Shown here piece by piece: positions 1-14,623 of a DNA stretch of 64,000 bases. The notes beneath the pieces are model-generated. The model worked only from the letters and a program-made list of their open reading frames with translations, had not been told where the DNA came from and did no database searches. The translations under genes and the position numbers were made by a program. Numbering within the stretch: the stretch's first letter is position 1; every line of letters begins with the position of its first letter. The DNA is from Apostichopus japonicus (taxonomy: Eukaryota > Echinodermata > Holothuroidea > Aspidochirotida > Stichopodidae): the NCBI RefSeq assembly GCF_037975245.1, contig NC_092569.1, forward strand, positions 4,984,501 through 5,048,500. The letters run 5' to 3'.

Positions 1-559
1 ATTAAAATGAAACGTGAGATAGGCCGACCGGAACCCTTCTTCCATCTCCCAACTTCAGTACTGTACCTGCTATTCACGGGAAGGAGTTGTAATGCATGCT
101 GTAGCATACCAAACTAATATAAAATGAGCAAAACATGTGTTTAATTGTACACCTGCAACAAGCCATATATACATATATTTTGTTTGGGGGGGGGGGGTGG
201 GGAGGGGAAGATATGGAGAAATGCAAAATTGATGCATCTCATGGACGTTGCTATGCTTACCTGTCTCCCTCTCCCCTGCTCCTCCTTTGCCCTTTGTTTA
301 CCTTGATGAAGTCTGGCTTACAGTATTTGTGAGTGTGGATCAACAAGTTTTCAAACATTATTTCCTATCGTGCATTGCAAGCAGAATTCTTGAGTCTGGT
401 GGGAAAAATTTACTGAAATCCTAGATTACCAATGTATGTATACCATACAGGAATCATATTTGTTCTGAGCTTTGTTTTTAAATTCTTTCATTATTGAATA
501 AATTATGCTTTTTACCAGACATTAAAAATCTCACATTTCCATCAAAATTCACTCTCCAG

Positions 560-665
560 GTGGTAAAAGCGCCATCATGACCGCTCTGGTGGTTGGACTT
601 GGAGGTAAAGCATCTGTTACCAGCAGAGGCTCATCACTGAAAAATTTCATCAAGGATGGGAAAAA
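560..665 (+). CDS. SMC6: SMC6 exon with Walker A (first in window)
   Basis: Preceded by ctctccag, followed by gtgagt. It enters with two bases finishing a split codon (expected Ser of GSGKS), then reads [19 protein letters not shown] and [13 protein letters not shown]. This is the ATP-binding P-loop and the start of the N-terminal head. The P-loop is split by an intron whose upstream exon is outside the window. It leaves in phase 2. Confidence 0.95.
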
Positions 666-3600
666 GTGAGTGTTGAGATTCTCTCCTTCGTGAAAAGAGT
701 TTTGTTCATGTGTTTTTCTTCTTAATGTTAATAGGAGAACACTGGAGGGCTATATATAGTAGGTACGGTAGGTATAGCAGGTACTATACATGGTAGGTAT
801 ACATCAGGCCTCGACAAAATTTTTTAAAACTACTTGCCAACTGGCGACCGAGTCTAAAATTCTACTCGCCAAAACGTTAAATTTTCTCGCCATTTTTTCT
901 CGCAAAGTGTTTGTGTGATATAAGCCTAGGTAGTATGGCCTAACTTAGGATATCGCGGTTTAGTGTTACTGTTAGTTCTTTACAGCAAAAATGATCTTTT
1001 TAAATTGTGCTTCGTCAAAAGTGTTTAAAACATGATATTCATGCGTTACCCCTGTTTGAGTTGTCGTTACGCATTTATCTAAGTTTGTAGTTTTCCAGTT
1101 TGGTAACACCTATCGTGCATCATTTAGTCGATTAGTATCAAATTAGTTTCGAGCCGGTGAACAGAGCTGTTCCTTAGAACCTACTTGTAACAGTGCACTT
1201 GATAATTCTACTGTGATGTGTAACATTAGGCAATAGGCCTTTGTTGATTGGCTCACAAGTTAATAGTAAGCCTATCGTATAAAGGCAGTGAGCAAATGAG
1301 CCACTCGCCAAACTGTCGAGCGTAAAGCAAGTTGGCGACCGTATTTGTCGAGGCCTGGTATACATAGTAGGTACAGGTATACATAGTAGGTACATGGTAG
1401 TATAGTAGGTATACGTAGCAGGTACAGCAGTTTTTCTGGTTCTGAATCTACAGCTAGTAACATTGCTTGAGCAAGTCTATCAGTAGGGATGTGTTCAAGC
1501 CGAGCAGCCTCGTCTGGCAGTTCTGAACGCCTCCCAGTGCAAACAGTACTGTCAACACTTCTGCTCAGCACTAGTTTTGATGATTTATTTCACAAATTTT
1601 ACCATTACTGAACCAAAATATGGGTGAATAGTTGGCACAGAAGTTAGCTCCAAAGTAGGAAAATGATAGCACCATTTGACATCTAAGCCTACTTCATTTT
1701 CAAAAATTTTCCAAAAGAGGGGGGAGGGGGGAATCCCAACCCTTTAGAACCACTTTCCCCAGATTACACAAATCCACGGTCCAGCACTCCAATTATTCCT
1801 GAGCATATCCCTGCATTACCATTCTTGAACACTCTCTCACAAATGTTTACACAGTATAAAGAAGAATCTATTCAGTGCAATTGTGCAACACTGCCTCTTC
1901 ACTCGGTTTATCACCAAAAAAGAGGAGGAATAAAACAAAACAGGGAGGAAAATATTTGAGCTTGCAAACAAAGGAAACCACATTGTCACAAAGAAAATTA
2001 TCTCAGTAAACTATGAAATAAAAATAAAAATACAGTCACTGCATTACTATCACCTAAATAATTTCTTTGTTTTTCCCATCTCTTATAAAAACCAAAAATT
2101 AGTGTCTTTTTCAAATTCTTGTTTCATGTTCAGGATTTGATTTACATTAATTGAAAGTCATCTCCAAATTAAAAGAAAGTAAAATACCAGAACGAAATAT
2201 AAGTTTAAAAGATATTTTAAGAAAACTTACTCTCTGCCATTTTGTGACGAGCCGGAAGTTCAACTATTTGGTCTTGTATTCTCGAAAATTTAGCGTTGCG
2301 GAAATTTCCATCATTCTACGAAACGAGGGCACAGATGCTTATAAGTCTGAACTGTACGGCCCAAGGATAAGAATTGAGAGGAGGATAACTTCGGATGGCG
2401 CCACCTCATACAAGCTAAAATCGCACAAGGGTCACGTGGTGAGCAATAAACGAGAAGAACTGACTCGCATTATGGACCAATTCAATATTCAGGTGAGAGC
2501 TTTAATCAAACAGTTGATCTGTGATGTCAGTGAGTCTAGCACATTTATTTTAACCCGTTTGTGGAAGTTATTAATGAACCTGGGAAGAAGAAGAACTCAA
2601 AGCCAGAAACTTCAGCAAGAACTCAAAGCAAGAAGTTAACCAAATTGAGACAACCTTGTAGATGGTTTCACTTATTAAGCATTACATCAAGGAAATGCAA
2701 ACATCTCGAAATTCATTTACAGAGCCACATCTTCCTATGACAGTTAAATATCAGAGTAAGAGAACAAATGGTAAAGTTTTTCAACTCATTAATAATCTGA
2801 AAATTAATTTTTGAGGATCAAGCTAGGTAATAAATAGCACTCTCTTAGCAGTATAAGTGTTGAATGGAGATCAATTTTAAAGCATCACAAAATTCTGCTT
2901 TCATATAGCTTGTAAGATATCTGTATGATGTCTTTTCCAAATTCACAGAAGTTGCAATTTACTTATTTGAATCTGCTTGTAATAACCTAAGTCTTCACTT
3001 TCTATGACAAGAACAACTTCATCCCTAATAACTAATATGTATGTTATATAAGAGACGAGAAATGCCTGTTATGAAAGTGTGGTAACTCTACAGTAGGCTA
3101 CATGCAGATATTTTATCAAATTATTTTTATAAATTATGCAAAACATACAAATTATTATTTTCTAATTCCTCTGCTGTGATAATGAACTAACTTTGCCAAT
3201 GTTGTTTCTTATCATGACAGTGATGTTGTAAAAGTTGTCCACAAATCGTGTTTACCCTCTTGATCTGAAATATATGGTGACTAGAAAGTCTCAAAATTTC
3301 TCGTTCCAGTCTCACATGTTTGTGGTTATTCGAGAGTAAAACTCGGAAGAGTTCATTAACAGAGTGATGGGTCGACATTTGAGCTCATTAATTATAAACC
3401 TAATTTGTGTCTTTTAAGTTTCTTGACGAGTTCAAATCTACAGAGTGATATGCTTGGAGTTGCAACAGATGTTTCCCCTATAGCTATTTAAATTTCGCTG
3501 TTTCTATTCTTGTCAACAGGTTGATAATCCAGTCTCAATCCTCAACCAGGACACCAGCAGAAACTTTCTATTTACTAAAGATCCTAGAGATAAATATAAG

Positions 3601-6600
3601 GTAATACAACATAACGTCTGTTGTTTTGCAACATTGATGTTTGTAAAATATGCGGTCCGTTCTCATGGAAACTGAGAAGGAAAGAAAAAAGGTTCCTTGT
3701 ACAACAACTTCTATAAATCATTTCTTGAAGTTGAGTCTGCCCGAGATACCTGTTGTAATAGACAGTCTGTTATGACATAAATGCAAGAAAAAACCATTGC
3801 TTCATTGTATTACCGCAATATAGAAGTACATGGGGGAGAGTTAGAGGGGGGGGGGGGTGTTGGCGGTGGTGAAGGCAAGCTGACGCCCTCATCCTTGAAA
3901 CAAATTATGAAACCAGAAAAGGAAAACCCGAACTTGATCTCCATCGTGCCTCGAAAGGTTTGTTCATCAGCCATTATCTTGTTCTTGAGCAGTGTTGTAG
4001 GATTGCTAATTATCGAGTGTATCCTCGCAGATGAATTTCATTCTTTTTGTGTGTTTTGGCTCGTCTAGTTTTTCATGAAGGCTACACAGCTGGAGCAGAT
4101 CGAGTCGCACTACGCGCTCATTCAGGAACAGAAGACCATCACGGAGGATAAAATTTCCATGAAGGAGGAGGGCCTGCCCGACCTGGAAAAGGATGCCCTC
4201 GAGAAAGAACAACGGTTTAAAGACATCGAATCTCTGAACACCCTCAGGGAGAAGAGAGAAAAGCTGTTGAAAGTGCTAGCATGGGCACATGTGACGGAAA
4301 TAGAGCAGGTAAGGGCACAACAGAAGAGATGTGGAAAGGAAGAAGCTCTGTCCCTATGGCTGTACTTACAGGCATCCCACACCCCTCTGACCTGCCCCCC
4401 TTGCCCCTGCCCGGCCTCGGCCCCTTGAAGTATATATATTTAATGAACAGACAGTTTGAACGTCTCAAAGAGGTTGGTCTGTTCGCATCAAGGCAACACG
4501 ACTGCACTTAAAGATTTGGTGAACCATATTTGAGATTTATTTCTAGACATGATATATTTCTAATCAGTAATAGGCGCATAAACAGATATATGACAGGAAT
4601 AGATGCAACTGCAGAATACCCGAGATTGTTCTCTTGATTCGGTTTTGAGGCAACCATAACCTTTGATCAGTCATGATGGCGTGTGATGTGAAGTCAGCTG
4701 ATGATGTAACCTTGTAAAAAAAGTTGGAAAAAACGGTACCTCAGGCAACGAAAATTTGGATGGATCTCAAACCATGAATGAATTTTGCCCACCATTGAAC
4801 AGTAAAAAAACTACCAATTTCAAAGGTCATTTGAGGTCGGCAGCAGCATTCAAAATGGAAAATAATTGAAACCACAGTATCATAAGAATGGGAGTATAAG
4901 TGGTGTTCATTCTAAGTGTGAGGTTGGACCTGTATTGAGTTCCAGAAACATTGTTTTCTTGGGTGGATAAAAGTCAGCAGAGGTCAGAATGCATAAACAT
5001 TGTACAGACAATATTCCAGGAAGTAAACCATTGATCGTTCAGGTCCAGTGTAATATATGCGGTAAATGCAGCATATCGAACTTAGTGGAGGTCAAATGTC
5101 AGTTAGATCAATGCTCAGAATTTGAAAATCCTTGTAAAACAGGATATTTTCATAATTGGAGTCTTTTAGCTGGTTTTCATTCTTTGTTTGAGGATGCCTC
5201 ATGAAGTGAGGGAGACAAATAGCATTCTTGTATGTAGTAAAGGTCAAAGGTCATTTGAGTGTAAAAATATGTAAACCTTTGTAAACTGGTATCTCAAGAC
5301 TGGAATTTCCATGTAGACCTACGGTTCCTTACAAATTTCAACTAATTAGGTGATGTACAATTTTTTTTGTCACCTTGCCAGAGCAAGAGGAACCCATTCA
5401 ATGTCTGTAAATCTTGCACATGTAATAACTACTACCAAAATGCTTCAGTGAACTTCAAACTACTATTAGTGATTACCAGAATCCATTTTTATTTTGTGTG
5501 TGTGTGAAGTTGGAAGATCATTTTAGGTCAAGAGTAACTATGGTAAACCTTGTAAACAGAATCACGTAAGCACAAGAACCTTGCTGATAATGTGAATTCG
5601 GCAATGGTCCAAACTTGTAATATTGCCTGCAGTGTTACATTGAATATATTATCATGTGAAATAAGATGAGATGTGAAATGATATGAGGAACCACTGAAAC
5701 GTTTGTTCTTATGGTTACGTTTCTTGTTGATTTTGTTTACCACAAGAATCTCTAAAAGGATTGCTTGGGATCAACTTCATTTTTTGTGTGTCCAGATTCA
5801 CCCAAATGAATACAAGGTCCCTATTGTTTCAAAGGTCAAAGGTTACTGTATCTCTGGTCAACAGAGGTTTTAAGTCTGAAACCGTACAAACCTAAAGCTT
5901 GGATGAAACTTTTATTACTTTGATATGTAGATCCATACTTGTTCAATAGCCTTCCGTTCAACAATGGTCAAATTTAAACAAAAAATGGTGATCTGAAAAG
6001 TTTCTTATATATCCTGTCTGGGTTTTCGTTATTCCATTTAGGAATTGGATGTTATCGCCAAATCGTTAACTCAAGAAGAAAACAGGTTACCAAAGTTTGA
6101 GACAAAAGTCGAAGAATCTCAGGTAAGAATTTGTAAACGTCATTTCTCGAAACGGTGAGAGTGTTAGGGAGATGCAACAACCTACAGTAGACTAATAGCA
6201 GCGCTTGGTAATTTCCTGTTATATATAAATGATAATTAAATTGTGGCATACCAGTCATGTGACATCAGTGATGTCTTCCTGTCATACCAAGACTCAATCA
6301 TTACAATGAGCTCCTGGCAAACCATAAACAACGAGTGCAGTAATAATAATATTTGCTTTTTATATAGCGCTTTATACCAGGGATAGGTCTGAAAGCGCTT
6401 TACAGACGTAATATTACCCCTGGTCAATGATAACCTGTCCCAGGGACCTAGTCAGCAGCAGTTATATACTGCGCCCAATGACAAGTTACCTCACAGGTAC
6501 CCATTTCCCCTGGGTGGAGAGAGGCAAGTGAGATAAAGCATCTTGCCAAAGGACACAACGTAATGAACTAGGCAGGAATCGAACCAGCAATCCTTGGAGC

Positions 6601-9600
6601 ACAAGTCCGATGCTTTAGCCAATTGGCCACCACGCTCTCTTAATGTATCGTTGAATTAATCCGACTGTTGAACAACCTATCTGAACTGTGTGAGTGATTG
6701 GATCAAAATTAAAATCTGGGAGTGGCTTATTTGCTTTATAAACAGATCTTCAAAACTGGATTTCGATGTATCATGTTCTCATCCTCGTTTCTTGAGAAAA
6801 CAAAAAAATATTTTGTGCGCCCGTCTGTAAAATGTAAATCAAGTTAATTCAATATCATCTGCAGCGTTGCATGTTTTGTTCCCCCCCCCTGCGACACATT
6901 TTTTATCGGCACCACGATGTAAATCTCGGCCTCCACGGCCCCATCTCTATCGACAGGTCAAAGTTTCCGAGGCGGAGGGCAAAGTCAACGAGGTGAAGCA
7001 GAAGATAACAGAGTTGACCAAACAGATGGAGGAAATTCAACCTCAACTAGATGTCGCTAAAGGCCTCTCGGCCCAGAGCAGAAAATACGTGAAGGATTTG
7101 GAGGTAAGACTGTGTTTTAACAGATTGATGTTGTCAAAACCAGGGGACAGAAGAATGACAGACAGTATTATTTGTAAATGTTACTAGTAATATACATATA
7201 TACCAAATAACAACCCATTTCAAAATGTGATTCCAGCGAAATGCCAATTTTTTATTCTCTTTTGACAAACTACAAAATTTAGTAGCATTTTAACCGGTAA
7301 AATAGCCTAAATTTCAATGACTGTAAACGTTATCGTTTTCTTTGGAATAATAACATCAATCAAGTTGTTTTAAAGGTTGTAATCATTGTACCTAGCATTT
7401 TATTATTTTGTAACAATTGTCTTGTTTCAAAATAACAGAGTTTTAATTGAAGAGTCAGAAAATCTATGGTTGTAAATTGAAGTCTTCTCAAAAATTTGTC
7501 ATTTTTTGCCTTGTTTTTTATTCATCTCCAGAAACAGATCAGATCCATACAACAGTCGGAGGCTCGCGATCGACATGACATGAAAGATTGTCAGAGGAAG
7601 ATTGAAGAACTAAAGCAGAGGTAAAGAGCAAAGCTAATGTAATTAATCAGGGATGTGCTCAAGCCGGGTGGCGGCAGGCAGTTCTGAATGCCGCCCAGCA
7701 CAAACAGTACTTTATACATTTCTGCCTGGCACTTTCTCAAGATTATAATTAATTGAACAAATTTTACCAACCAATTGTGAATACTTTGCCCAGAAATTAG
7801 TAGCAGAATAGGAAAAAGCACCGTTTGCCATCCAAGCATACTTTATTTGCAAAAAATGGTAATGGGGAGGGGCCAGCAACCCCCCCAAGACCCCCTCTCA
7901 TGTGGATCACACTACTGAACAATTGTGCCTGGCACTCAAATATTCCTGAACACATCCCTGAATAATGAGAATGAATCATAACCACAAGAACTACAACATA
8001 ATATAGTAATCAATCGAAGTTGAAAGTTGGATTGAGGAAGGGGCTTGGTTACCTTGTGGATTGGCGACATTCCGGAGGAAATATATACTCCTAGACCCTC
8101 CTCTCCCTCCTCCCCCCACCCCTCCCCTACACCCCTCACCCTCCCTGATTTTGTAATAAAAGCATAACTTTGAGCTTTGATATGAATCTTATGCTGCAAC
8201 ATGGAGAGACTTATCACATGTGCTCATGTTGCAGTGCAACATGGAGAGATTTATCACATGTGCTCATGTTGCAGAGATTTATCACATGTGCTCATGTTGC
8301 AGTGCAACATGGAGAGATTTATTCACATGTGCTAATGTTGCAGTGCAACATGGAGAGATTTATCACATGTGCTCATGTTGCAGTGCAACATGGAGAGATT
8401 TCTCACATGTGCTCATGTTGCAGTGCAACATGGAGAGATTTATTCACATGTGCTCATGTTGCAGTGCAACATGGAGAGATTTATCACATGTGCTCATGTT
8501 GCAGAGATTTATCACATGTGCTCATGTTGCAGTGCAACATGGAGAGATTTATCACTTGTGCTCATGTTGTTGCAGTGCTCAGAGAGATTACGATAAGGAA
8601 CGTCTGGAGAGGGAGGAGAAGATGGCGATCTTGCTGAAAGAGAAAGAAGAACGGGAGGCCAGATTTGCCACGACGGAAAACGACTTCCGACAGTTTACAG
8701 AGGCAGTGGAACGTACAAGGCAGAGGAATTATGAATTGAGGTATGAGTTCAAACACGCTTCCTGACTGAGGTGGACTGTGTTTGGCTGCAAGCTTTTTTT
8801 GCAGAGCATAACAAGTTTGAAGTCCATTAAGTAATTGCAGTCAATAATGCGCAGCAACTTGTTCTCTCAAAATTTTGGGAGCAATATGCCAGTCATTGTG
8901 AAAATAAGTAAAATGTAAATCTCTGATGGTTTTACCCTGGTCAAGCCAATCTTTTGAATGAGGATTTCCAGAATAGCTTGAAGTCAGAGCTCACCCTACA
9001 TGTTTATTCTGGGGGCTAGGGATCCCTCTCATGTTTGTCCTGTAGAAAGTTTCTGAAGTAAAAAGCAGAGGGTCAGATGTATAGTTTGTATTACGAGAGT
9101 CCCTTTCCTTTGTTCAACAACATTATCCATTGTCCGTAATGATCCCTAAGACACTTTTCCTTTAAAAACTGCCAAAATCTTTTTGCTCTTTGTTAATCCT
9201 TGCTCTTTAGCCAGGTTCTCATCCAACAGTAATTGTATGCATGAAAAATACCAATTTCACAGGTGTCTTTTAAACAGACTTTTTATCTTGTTAGGAAGAG
9301 CAGGTTGTACATTTTCAGCCCTAGTTCTGTGTTGAATTTTATATACAGCCTGGTGCTGCAATAGGCGACCATTACACAAAAGATATATAGGTACCTAAAG
9401 ACAGTTTACTGCTGAACCCCTCCAAGAAGGATTTAAAACAGGCATAAAATTTATATATTGAAATAAAGAAACAGAACAAATTTGTGGGACACAAATATAT
9501 TGGTTAAACAGTTCAGAACTTGTTAAATCAAGAGATTTTACATGATTGTATCTGTTATAGATCTAGAAGCCTGAGTGGTATCTAATAAGGAGTCAACATT

Positions 9601-12600
9601 ATATGGTTTAGGTCAGAGAGATGAGAAGTTACAAGCCCAACACGCCATAAAGCCGTAATGGAATTACTACGAGAACAGGATCACTACAGAATCCTTGCAC
9701 AGGGCAAATTTCTAAGGATTATTCAGAGAAGACCAAATTTTCTGTTGGTACGACCAAAATTAGCTTTGGAGGTTTATTGGTTGTTTACATTAAATTCAGA
9801 TAGCATAGTAACTAAAGACCCTCAAATAGGTAAAAATTTCATTTTCATTTTTCATTCATTGGTATGAACCCATCACTTTGGAGATACTAAAATGAAACAA
9901 AACTAGTGGCAGGCTTGCTCTCTACCTGAATGGGAGTTTAAACTGGCCCAAAGCTGGTGTTCTATTCACCAAACAAACAAGTCTCTCCTACAGTATACAC
10001 ATTGATCGTTTTCGTCTTTATTTTGATACATTTTATAACGGACAACCAAAGAGAAGGATCTGGTCGTCCAAGGGAAGACCAGAAGGAGGAAAAAAAAAAC
10101 CCTTTGAAAATTTGCCCTGGTGCAGTATCCTCACAGAATATTGCAGTATCCATGCAGAAGCCTGCAGAATAATAATAGTAATAATATAATAATAATATAT
10201 ATATAATAATATGTGTTATTTATAAAGCGCTTTCACATAAAATCTCAAAGCGCTGTACATAAAATAAATACCTAAAAGATAACAAACAATACAAAAAAAT
10301 TGCACCAGGTAACTAAAAATAGCAATACAAAGAATAAAAGAGGAATAATTAAAACATAAGAGCAAATATTTACATTATATTACAAGTATAAAGTGTTCAT
10401 ATTAAACATTTATAAATATGAGTTTTCAAATCCCTTTTAAAATGATTAATGATGAGTTAAAGAACGGATATTTCCTGGAAGACTGTTCCAAACCTTGGGG
10501 GCAGCTGCTGTGAAAGATCTCTCTCCGTTTAGAAGTCGGTCTTGGATTTAGAAGGATGGCAAAAGAGGAGTTGTGATGAGGAGCGTAAACTACGACTTGG
10601 TTCATATTTGGTGATGAGTTCCGAAATGTAGACAGGAGCCATATTATTTAGAGATTTGAAAGTGGGCAGTGCTATCTTATAATCGATATGTTGTTGTATT
10701 GGTAGCCAATGCAGTTCACGGAGGATCTGGGATTATATGCTCATTCTTCTTGGAACGTTTTACTAATCTGATGGCAGAATTTATCTATCCTAACATATCT
10801 ATCCTAACAGTATCTATCCTAACATCTATCCTAACATTGAAGCATACCTCTTCTTGTTTTTTAGGGCAAAATTGCAAGATCTGAAAAACTCTGTGGATCA
10901 AAGACAGAGACGGATCGAGGATCTGGAGAAGAGCAGAAGTAACCGGATCAGACTCTTTGGCAATTTCGTTCCGGCGTTGGTGGCAGAAATTAAAAAGCAG
11001 AGGAACTTTCACCGGGTCCCGAAAGGTCCCGTCGGTGAGTGAAATAAATGTTTGACCATGTTGAAGGGTTGTACTGAACTTTTCAATATGGTGTCCAAAA
11101 TTATGAACTTCAGTTACATCAGTTTTTAAATTTTTTTTGAAACTTTTGGTTGGGTAACTGCTGTGGCGTATTGCGACATATATGTGGAATCGATTCGTTC
11201 TAGTTGTGCTGATGTAGTTTAAAGGGATGGTGCTCTGCAGATATAAAATTGCAATGCAAAGTTACTACATTGACATTATCAGTGAATTTTGTTGGTAACC
11301 AGCTACCCAAATTTATTAAAATGTATATATGAAATATAAATATATGCATAAGTATGTAAATATATGTAAATATATATATAATAATATATGATTTGCAAGT
11401 GACTACAAGGTCAATGGGTTGTATGGGTCGTACATGTCATCTGCCTGTCAAGTAAAGCAGTCTTTTGTTCTTGATGACATCATCAGTGAACTGTTCGGTT
11501 GTTACCCGTTCTTCACATATGTTTCGTTAACTTGCTTTCATTGTCAATGTACAGAACACAAAAAACATACTTTTGCGTTTGAGATCTTAAAATATAAAAC
11601 AAAATTTAAGTAATCTAAAACAGAGAAGAAAACCAATATTGTTTCTGAAGTTTTGAAGGCTTTGGACAAGCCCAGCCGATATATGTCCTGTTATAACCCC
11701 AGCTTATGTAAACAGATTTGGACAAGAAGTTGAAATGTTAGATTTGTTTCTTTATCGGGATATGGCTGATACCAAATCAATCTGTTCCAATTGTGGTGAT
11801 ATAGTTAAAAGGGATGGTGCTCTGCAGATATAAAGTTGCAATGCAAAGTTACTACATTGACATTATCAGTGTAGTGAACTGTTTGGTAACCAGCTACCCA
11901 AATTTATTAAAAAAGATATATGAAATATAAATGGTGAAATATAAATATATGCATATATATGCATATATATGTAAATATATGTAAATATATACATATTGAC
12001 ATTCTTAAAATTCCTTGATATTCTTGACATCTCACAGGGATGTACTTGAAGGTCAAACAAATCAAATGGGCCCTGGGAGTAGAGTGCATCCTAAAGGGGT
12101 TGATGTTCAACTTTTGTTGCCATGACCACCATGATGCCACCATCCTCAAGAAGCTGATGGCACAGGTGGCACCAAAGGGAGCAAGAATGCCTGGCATCAT
12201 CATTTCAACTTTTGAGGTATTTTGAGTCGATCATGTTTTTAATGTTCTGTTTTGTTTTGCATGGTGTGATGTAAACTAGCGCTCTCTGTAACGTCTTCTT
12301 TAGTATAGATCGGTACACAATTGGTGGGCAGTGGTAAAATCGATCTAAAGTCCCAAAAGGCCAATTAATATCCATTCATAATACAACTCTGTATAACAAA
12401 ATGAATTTCAGCATAACTTCTCACAATTACTGTGTTAGTGGGTGTGTTTGCATTGCATCTGAAGGTGTCATGTTGTGTCGAAGCTGGTAAAAAAAATTCT
12501 GTGAGTGTCTTTATTTTTGCAATGGAAAATGACTGGTTTCACAGTCTTACATAACCTCAATTATATCTGGTCCAAGTTAGACAATGCGCCGTATTACAAT

Positions 12601-14590
12601 ATTTATAATTTTTCCCAATATTGTTTTAATTATGTCATTATGTCGCAGCACGCAGGGAAATAGTTCAGTGTTCAAATGTTGAGTCTACAGCAGTTTTTTT
12701 TGTGTTTTATTTCTGAATTTTGTCTCCTAAAAAGTAGTGTAGATCCCGTGTAAAATAACTGCTATACACCTTTGAACATGTATACCAATTTGACCATTTT
12801 GCATAGTAGCATTACGGGATGCGATACTGAATAAATTATTCCTTGGCACGTGGCATCACAGACTATTTTTATCATGAACTTTCCCAGATAAGCCAGAGAA
12901 AATAAAAAATAATCAGCTTTTTTTTGTATCCAGAACAATTGTGTATGGTTTGTGGCTTCAAGCCAACTCCATAGGTGTCCCCAGGTCCTGACTAAATGAG
13001 TTGCATGTACATGGCTTTGGCTTTTCTGTGTACACAATCATTGTATATTATACCTCTATATTTCTCTGAAATTATTGGTCAAGCAATTTACAAAATATCA
13101 CTATCACTGCTGGAATACTGAATCTGTTTTGATTTGAAAACAGATAAACACCTTTGTATCCTTAGCAGCTCCTTTGGTCATTAAATTGTCGTTATTGTTT
13201 GTCTCTGTTTGTAATAAGGCAACTTGTCCACACAAAAAACAAGTCGCAGCAACGACATAATCCACGGCAACAAAGGCCGAAGCAGTATCAAACAATAGGG
13301 CGTTGTGGTCAAGTGGTTTAGGCAGTGGACTTGTGATCTAAGGATTACAGTTTCAGGCCCTGGCCAGATCATTGCGTTGTGTCCTTGGGCAAGGCACTTT
13401 ATCTCCATTGACTCTCTTACCCAGGTGTATAAATTGGGACTTGTAAATATAGTTGCGTGCGCCGGTTTGTGGCTGCACCCCCAAGGGACAAGTGGCTGTG
13501 GTGCCCCAGGAGAGATACAAGTTACCAATGACCAGAGTTAAGTACAGCGCGGCGAGACTTTATTGTAAGTTGCGCTATATAAGAACTGTTAATTATGATT
13601 ATTATTATTATTAATAGAGGTTATCACGATAGACCAGTGTTGCTTGCTTATTGTGTGAAACCGCACAACAGCCCAAAAATCCCTGCGCAGTGTGGACCGC
13701 AAGGTGTCGTTGCCTCCTCAGCGTGTCTCTGTGGACACTGTGTTTGAGAGGACTTGCATTGTGTAGAGAGTAACATTACAAAAACCCATTTTTTTCCCAC
13801 CTCTCCCTGACCCCAGGAACGAAAACATGACATAAACTCTGGCATGATCCACGGCAGCAATCATCCGTCTTTCTTGGATCTCGTGGAGGTCGACGATCCT
13901 GTGATCTTCAACTGTCTTATTGATCAGGTGAGTAGGTTTGATGGTTCAAAGAGGAATTATCTTACAAGGTATGATATATACTATATTAATATGTCAGCAT
14001 TGCTAAAAGGAGTTATCTTACAAGTTATGATATTCTATATCAATATGCCAGCATTGCTAAAAGGAGTCATCGTACAAGTTATGATATATACTATATCAAT
14101 ATGTCAGCATTGCTAAAAGGAGTTATCGTACAAGTTATGATATATACTATATCAATATGCCAGCATTGCTAAAAGGAGTTATCTTACAAGTTATACTATA
14201 TCCATATGCCAGCATTGCTAAAAGGTTGACATTAAGGCCCAAAAATAAATCCGATATCTTACATGCCTGTAAAAGCCTCCTAGCAACCAACACAGGTTAT
14301 GGTTCTATACCACTTTGTAATGTTTGAGAAACCTGAGGCTCATTTGCCAAAGTGATTGGATATTAGTCTAGCACACATACCATAATGGCAGTTCCTCTGA
14401 GGCATCACATACTCTGTGGAAGGTAAACAAAAATTTCATTGCATTTGTTTGCCTTTACATGCAAGACATTTTCGCTCAAAGATCAAAATTCCAACAAAGG
14501 TGGATGCTAGGGTAGTAACAATTTTTTTCCCCTTTTTGGTTCCTTGCTAAAAGCAAAGGAACCTATGCATTCAGGTTGGCGTGTGTGTGT

Positions 14591-14623
<33 letters not shown>

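Noticed and set aside
2151-2293. N-terminal extension of the SMC6 exon at 2294
   Set aside because: Open by chance; it has no SMC6 similarity and splice phase from the Walker A exon requires entry at 2294.
8170-8765. Long overlapping open frames through the minisatellite, apparently encoding Cys/His-rich repeats
   Set aside because: They arise from a 40-bp repeat without stops in several frames; only the part from 8576 is an SMC6 exon.
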